Assembly (NCBI GenBank): GCA_024364805.1 | Contig: CM044511.1 | Coordinates: forward strand, 31,798,038 to 31,822,653 | Reading direction: 5' to 3' | From: Euprymna scolopes | Lineage: Eukaryota; Mollusca; Cephalopoda; Sepiida; Sepiolidae | Length of the DNA: 24,616 bases | Shown here: one piece after another, positions 20,176 to 24,616 of the stretch | Numbering within the stretch: the stretch's first letter is position 1 | Layout: each line of letters starts with the position of its first letter | Made by a program: the position numbers and the translations under genes | Notes under the pieces: generated by a model | The model's input: the letters and a program-made list of their open reading frames with translations, nothing else | Told to the model about the DNA's origin: nothing | Database searches by the model: none

Positions 20176-20680
20176 AAACAAACTTTAATTTCTAATACAG
20201 TTAGTTATCAGATCTTGCTGAAGATTAAGAGATGTTTTTCCTTGCGTCGATGTTATACTCATCTACCCTTCTTTTAAGAAACCTTGCAATTTATTTTGTG
20301 TTATTGTATAAAACTTTACTACTAAATTCTCTCCTGCGTAGATCATTTATTTTCTCTGACATTTGAATGGTAGTATAACTTTTGCAGATTACAGTAGTGC
20401 CAAAGTCTTTCAGAAGAGATATGCTTGTTGATGTAAATCTTTTATTAATATTTATTTTGCAAATGAATTTGCGTTCTCCCAACAGTAATCATTCATGGAT
20501 TTCCCGGTGGTAATGACCCGTTATCCTCACTAGAATTTAAGTTGCAATACGACTCCTGAAGGTCACAGTCTCATTTGAACTCATCGGTAGTTGTGATCAA
20601 ATGTTTAAGTTTTAATTATGCTACAATTTCCAAGTGAGACTTTTAAGATAAATAGAAAACACACATGTAAAAGCTTGCTA
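20176..20680. other. No recognised feature
   Basis: A 63-codon minus-strand frame (20291-20482) is unrecognised. It could be decayed upstream LINE sequence, but no conserved block is visible. Confidence 0.3.
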
Positions 20681-20830
20681 CTTCAAAGTTGGTAACTCTG
20701 CTGTAAAATCTCTGTACTAAAAATCTAGTGGTTCTACTGTTTCAACTCGCAACTCCAAATCTCGTAACTGTGCTGTAAAGCTCTGCTAGTCTAACATCTA
20801 ACTCTAAACTACTTTAGTCTACAAAATCAG
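20681..20830. repeat. Imperfect direct repeat, 72-bp period
   Basis: GGTAACTCTGCTGTAAA at 20691 recurs as CGTAACTGTGCTGTAAA at 20763, with similar flanking words (ACTTCAAA/ACTCCAAA). About two units are discernible. Confidence 0.4.
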
Positions 20831-21470
20831 CATTTGTATTACAATCCGGAAGTATTTTTTGGAAGATACGACGAAATTATTACAAGCACATAAAGAAGGA
20901 CACATCTTTTTTTTTTTAATCCTTTTCGTTGTCCTGTGACACTACAAGCTGTATAAAACAGACTTGTACCATTTTTTTTAATATATTTAATCACACAGGT
21001 GAGATCTAGTAACTGCTTATACAGTTCTTTGATGCTTCAACTATTTGGTTCTTTGTCAGCTCATTTCGGTACAACACATTTGGATAGACATGTAGTCAAA
21101 TTTAGCAGTTTTGGTTTTCTTTGCTGCAATTTTGTTTAATTTCTGTTGGACTTTTTTATATGGGAAGTTAAAGTTTGTAATTCATGTAGTTAAATTTTTG
21201 CAGTCGAAGGTTTCTCTTAAGATTTCATCCTTTTTCCGCATTACTGACCGTAGAACAGGTTGAGTCTTTCTTTTTATTCCGATTTCTGTTTTTCAAGTAC
21301 TGTAGGTTGTTAGCTAATGTTTCTACAATAATAATTTAGTTTATTTTTTTTTCAGGATCCATATATATTTCTGTCCGTTGGCAAGCTTCACTTATTTTTT
21401 TTTTAGTTTCTTTAATATTTCTTGTCTCTTTTTGACATTAACCAGCACACAGTGACATCTGAATGTAAGG
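20831..21470. other. A-rich on the minus strand; possible LINE relic
   Basis: The minus strand is A-rich and gives a basic stretch (NNLQYLKNRNRNKKK near 21265-21320) of the kind found in the N-terminal half of the R2-type LINEs here. No diagnostic motif is present, so I do not call an element. Confidence 0.2.
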
Positions 21471-22605
21471 ACATACAATTTTCGACACATTTTGCAAATA
21501 CACTACGTGGGAGGTTGAGTAGCATGATGCATGTTCACACTACACATGAATTTTTTTTGGCAATACAGTTAGAGAAACCGAGATAGCGAGGAAATTTCAA
21601 TATACAGCAGTTCGAGTATAGGAATTATTTTACAAGAACGCTGTCCGGTGAATTATGGTATTTTGGTGCTTGTCGAGTTAGTCGAGTTTATTTACATCGA
21701 GGTGATACAAAAACTTGGGGTTCGTCTCGAGCGCATTCTATTAAAATATTTGGTAAACAGCCACATGGTGGGGGGAGGAATATTGCGTCAATAATCAGAG
21801 GTTGGAGATAGGTTTACAGTGTGAGACCTCTTAATTTTCCCATTATCTTTTAGATTATGTCTAGGAGTTAGATGCACAAATCTAAAAATCGCAAAAAATA
21901 GTCCATGCATGGACTAATGATGATCTTGTAAATATACAGGATACACCCAGACTTAATAACTGTCTAGCACGTAAGAAAGAGTCTGTTTCCTTTCATTGGT
22001 CTTGTAAATACTTTCGATATGCTTGTTTTGAGTTATCTGTTAACGTTCAGCAGAGAAGTAACAACAAATATCTTTTACCTAGTCATAACTATAAGTGATT
22101 GAGATGGTTTCTTGAAATTATTTAAAGTGATAAGTATAGTCTTGGTGGCATTCAATATTACCATGCGTTAACGTAAGATAAAGGAAGGGTTTCTTTCTAT
22201 GTGCGACATCGTACTAGCAACTTGCGATATAAAAAAAACCCTGATGATAGAGCACTCGCTTTTATCACTGCCATAGTGTTAGGGTTAATGTACTGTAAAT
22301 CAGAATAGAGCGACCAGAGAAACTTTTAAATCGGCACCCTTAATCATGTTAGACCGGGGTGGACTAGTTCACTGACGTAAACATACATGGTATCAAATCA
22401 CCCAGATAATCCCCAGATAAATGTGAAGAGAATTAGGTGGAACTGGATGACAAAATTAATTGCTCAAGTCACGAAACAAAGTCAAGATGTTGGTGTCACT
22501 AATAGCTTCCTGTGATCCCCGCTCTGAGCGAAGAATGAGTATGGAAACCTGACAATAGCAGAACCTATCTACTCCTCATTAGTGTAAAGTTAGCAAACCG
22601 GTAAT
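21471..22605. other. No recognised feature
   Basis: Mixed composition with no long frame, RNA gene or internal repeat that I could support. Confidence 0.35.
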
Positions 22606-22833
22606 TTGTTTGAGTTATTAATTCTAAAAAGGTTGTTGACTAGGACAAATGAGGAGCCCTTAGTTCTTTTGTGTCGGGCCAAGACGTATGAGATCAGTGG
22701 CACAGATTTGGTATCACTGTTTTCCTTCCTTCGGAGGGATTATCTGAGGAGATCTACGGATCCCTCGAAACTGACAGGAGTAACAGGGGACGATAAACTA
22801 TACATTTTCATAGATTGGTTTCCTTTTTGTTAA
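22606..22833 (+). other. Unrecognised 75-codon open frame
   Basis: The frame is open from a TTG at 22606 to the stop at 22831-22833, with balanced codon content around RAKTYEISGTDLVSLFSF and DPSKLTGVTGDDKLYIFI. There is no ATG start, clear acceptor or donor site, or recognisable family. Its higher GC than its surroundings is the only reason to list it; it could be a fragment of an unknown element or chance. Confidence 0.15.
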
Positions 22834-23389
22834 TTATTATGACGTCATATCTCCTAGCTTTGATTAATTTATCCTTTTTTACCGCCATATTTCAAAATAA
22901 TTTTGTAGTGTTCCTTTTTATTACAGTCGCAAGTTTGTATTAAAATATTTGCCAGTATATTTGATGGGGAGTCGTCTGCAAAGTGGTTGGTGCACTGCTT
23001 TTCCATGTAGTCATATCTTTCGTAATATTATTTGGCTAATTTCATGCATTCACTTAAGTGGTTTATCGTTTCCCCACTTTGTACACAGAGGATATAGTTT
23101 TTTTGGTTTTCCGTGTATCATCTATTTAGATTAAATACGGTTATTTTAATCGCGTTGTTTTGTGCATTTTTTAGAAGAAATGCTATTTATCTGTTCTTGT
23201 GTATTTTTTATAGCCATGAACGGATGTTTTCATGATTATATTTTTAAGTCCTTCTTATGCGAAAATGAAAGTTTGAAGAGAAAACACTACATCTCAATGG
23301 AGCTGTTTCTGTTCTAACTTATGTTTTGATTTTTATTCCTGGCTTTCTCCATGACACTAAAGCTTATTTTATCTACTATGTCTCTCGCT
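22834..23389. other. No recognised feature
   Basis: T-rich on the plus strand. It may contain further decayed sequence of LINE copy C, but no block is readable. Confidence 0.3.
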
Positions 23390-23830
23390 GAGTGATCTAA
23401 CTTTTTGTGTTCTGCTACATGTACTTTTTAAAATCATTTTTTTTTTTGCTCTTGAAACCGTCTTCTACATAAATTAATCCTGTACCTATCCGTTCTCTTT
23501 CGCGTAAATTTTGTCAGTATAACATTTTTGTTGTAAATTGGACACTGCTAACATTTTAGTAGTATTCTGATCAAGATATCCAAGTTAATTTTATATCCAA
23601 CCTATAAATGGTTTAGAATATATTATTAACGATACTGTTCAGGTGTTGATTACTTTAATTAATTTTGTACCGTATAGCTTGATTGCTAAGATTTCCTGTC
23701 TCATTTCAACAGAATTTCCTATATGTTTTCATTTCTGTATTTTAAAATTATTATTTTTATTGCCAGTAGCTTTATTTGCTTTTATTTCTCCGTATTCGTT
23801 AGCTTTACTGAAACAGCAGTTAATAACACT
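23390..23830 (-). pseudogene. R2-type LINE fragment (copy C)
   Basis: Minus-strand frames give, in order: MRQEILAIKLYGTKLIKVINT (23640-23705; shorter core KLYGTKLIKVINT), TVSLIIYSKPFIGWI (23590-23640), QNTTKML (about 23545-23565), YTDKIYAKENG and GTGLIYVED (23465-23525). This is the thumb region seen in copies A and B (INT(W)AV..RY...GW...RKTRKML...DRLY.KRxxGRGLI.VED). Stops and frame changes are present. The copy is a ~440-bp relic; its right edge is uncertain. Confidence 0.6.
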
Positions 23831-23999
23831 CTCGCTGGAGATGTCAAGTGTTCGATTGATTTTGGAAATAAAACCTTGCCAGTAACTGTTTGTCGAAGAG
23901 GTCAGACGTGTAACCATAAAGCGGCGATTTAATTTGAGCGCAAATATTCATTTGATAATTGAATTTGAATATCTAGTTGTGTTATTGTCATTAATCGAC
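23831..23999. other. No recognised feature
   Basis: A short spacer that may include the eroded upstream end of LINE copy C. Confidence 0.3.
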
Positions 24000-24205
24000 T
24001 TTGAGAGGCGTTCGCCGTCAGGGAGACGTCGGCGAAAAGATGGTGGTACACGACGTATTCCCGGATGACTTATTTTGATTACGTCAAGTGGAAGAGCAAA
24101 TTAATGAAATTTTCCAGCGGAACAATCTGCCTTTTATTTATGTCTCATTTGCACAAATCAAGATGGATGCGTATTGCGCAGCGTCTGGATAATTTCATTA
24201 CGATA
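24000..24205. other. GC-richer stretch with two inverted repeats
   Basis: A hairpin with 7-bp arms (TTCGCCG 24011-24017, CGGCGAA 24030-24036) is followed by a 14-bp inverted pair with one mismatch: TAATGAAATTTTCC near 24101-24114 and GGATAATTTCATTA near 24188-24201. There is no open frame. A conserved non-coding element or a small non-autonomous element are both possible; the sequence alone does not decide. Confidence 0.3.
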
Positions 24206-24305
24206 TCAACATATATCACGACCAGCCGGGCTACTTAATGAGCCCTTCTGGGTGAACAGCGGGAGAGGGTCTCGTTCATTTCTCTGATCTCTGAAACGGA
24301 AACAC

Positions 24306-24307
<2 letters not shown>

Positions 24308-24383
<76 letters not shown>

Positions 24384-24412
24384 TACATACACACACACAC
24401 ATATATATATAT
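24308..24412. repeat. (TA)n with (CA)n microsatellite
   Basis: About 68 bp of TA repeats, then mixed ACAT, CA and TA repeats. The 64-codon minus-strand frame here is simple-sequence IYIY. Confidence 0.95.
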
Positions 24413-24616
24413 TGTGTTATTTCATTACCACTTTTATGTGGGGGATGAGTCTTGACAAGTTGAAAATATTTATGACTGTTTTTAAGAGCTCGGCTTATAT
24501 TAGACTAGATCTTTTAAGCCAAAAGCTACGATAAATTAATAACTGCTTGGAAAATAATATGACGTGCGAGAAATGTTCTTCGACTTATTTATGCTTTTAT
24601 CGTTTTAATTCTAAAA
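24413..24616. other. AT-rich DNA to the window end
   Basis: No feature was recognised. Confidence 0.4.

Noticed and set aside
23713-23932. Apparent small secreted protein: ATG at 23723, hydrophobic start, two N-glycosylation sequons, C43/C57/C63, good splice acceptor at 23712 and possible donor at 23900
   Set aside because: The opposite strand of much of this segment reads as R2-type LINE copy C up to about 23830. The hydrophobic start is a by-product of the LINE's A-rich sense strand, so the frame is most likely chance antisense.

Overview
The window looks like intergenic or intronic DNA from a large, repeat-rich, AT-rich animal genome. A cephalopod mollusc such as an octopus is the best guess. 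This is inferred from long compound (CA)n(TA)n tracts, a CR1/L2-like LINE, an A-rich LINE lineage with a CCHC knuckle and restriction-like endonuclease (R2-type), Tc1 and mariner transposons, and Helitron-like short repeats. I found no intact host gene, rRNA, tRNA or CRISPR array. Nearly everything recognisable is a decayed mobile element, and every coding element fossil with a clear orientation lies on the minus strand, apart from a partial inverted transposase end.

Layout. 0-4.2 kb: a hAT-like MITE (606-790), a mariner helix-turn-helix relic (1602-1830), a Helitron-like element (2176-2707), and the first copy of a repeat ending in (CA)n(TA)n (2985-3375). 4.27-6.24 kb: a 5'-truncated CR1/L2-like LINE with a readable reverse transcriptase. 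7.3-9.2 kb: the second copy of the microsatellite-bearing repeat and two more Helitron-like copies. 10.07-11.1 kb: the N-terminal part of an R2-type LINE (copy D). 11.6-12.65 kb: a dead mariner transposase. 12.86-14.77 kb: a Tc1-like element with IR/DR ends, set between two long (TA)n tracts, whose right end is an inverted duplicate of its left end. 15.2-16.3 kb: R2-type LINE copy A. 16.85-20.04 kb: R2-type LINE copy B, interrupted by three insertions: a Helitron-like element, a ~490-bp LTR-like fossil, and a 569-bp unit carrying three U2 snRNA-like heads. 23.39-23.83 kb: R2-type LINE copy C. About 24.0-24.2 kb is a more GC-rich, structured stretch with no assigned role.

The most unusual item is the 569-bp U2-like unit (18590-19158). 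It is flanked by a TTTAG direct repeat, and LINE sequence resumes on both sides, so it behaves as a mobile unit. Its repeated modules start with sequence close to the 5' domain of U2 snRNA, including the branch-point-recognition GTAGTA in one copy. This suggests a SINE-like family with snRNA-derived heads. All family calls come from reading translations and motifs by eye; no database search was possible.
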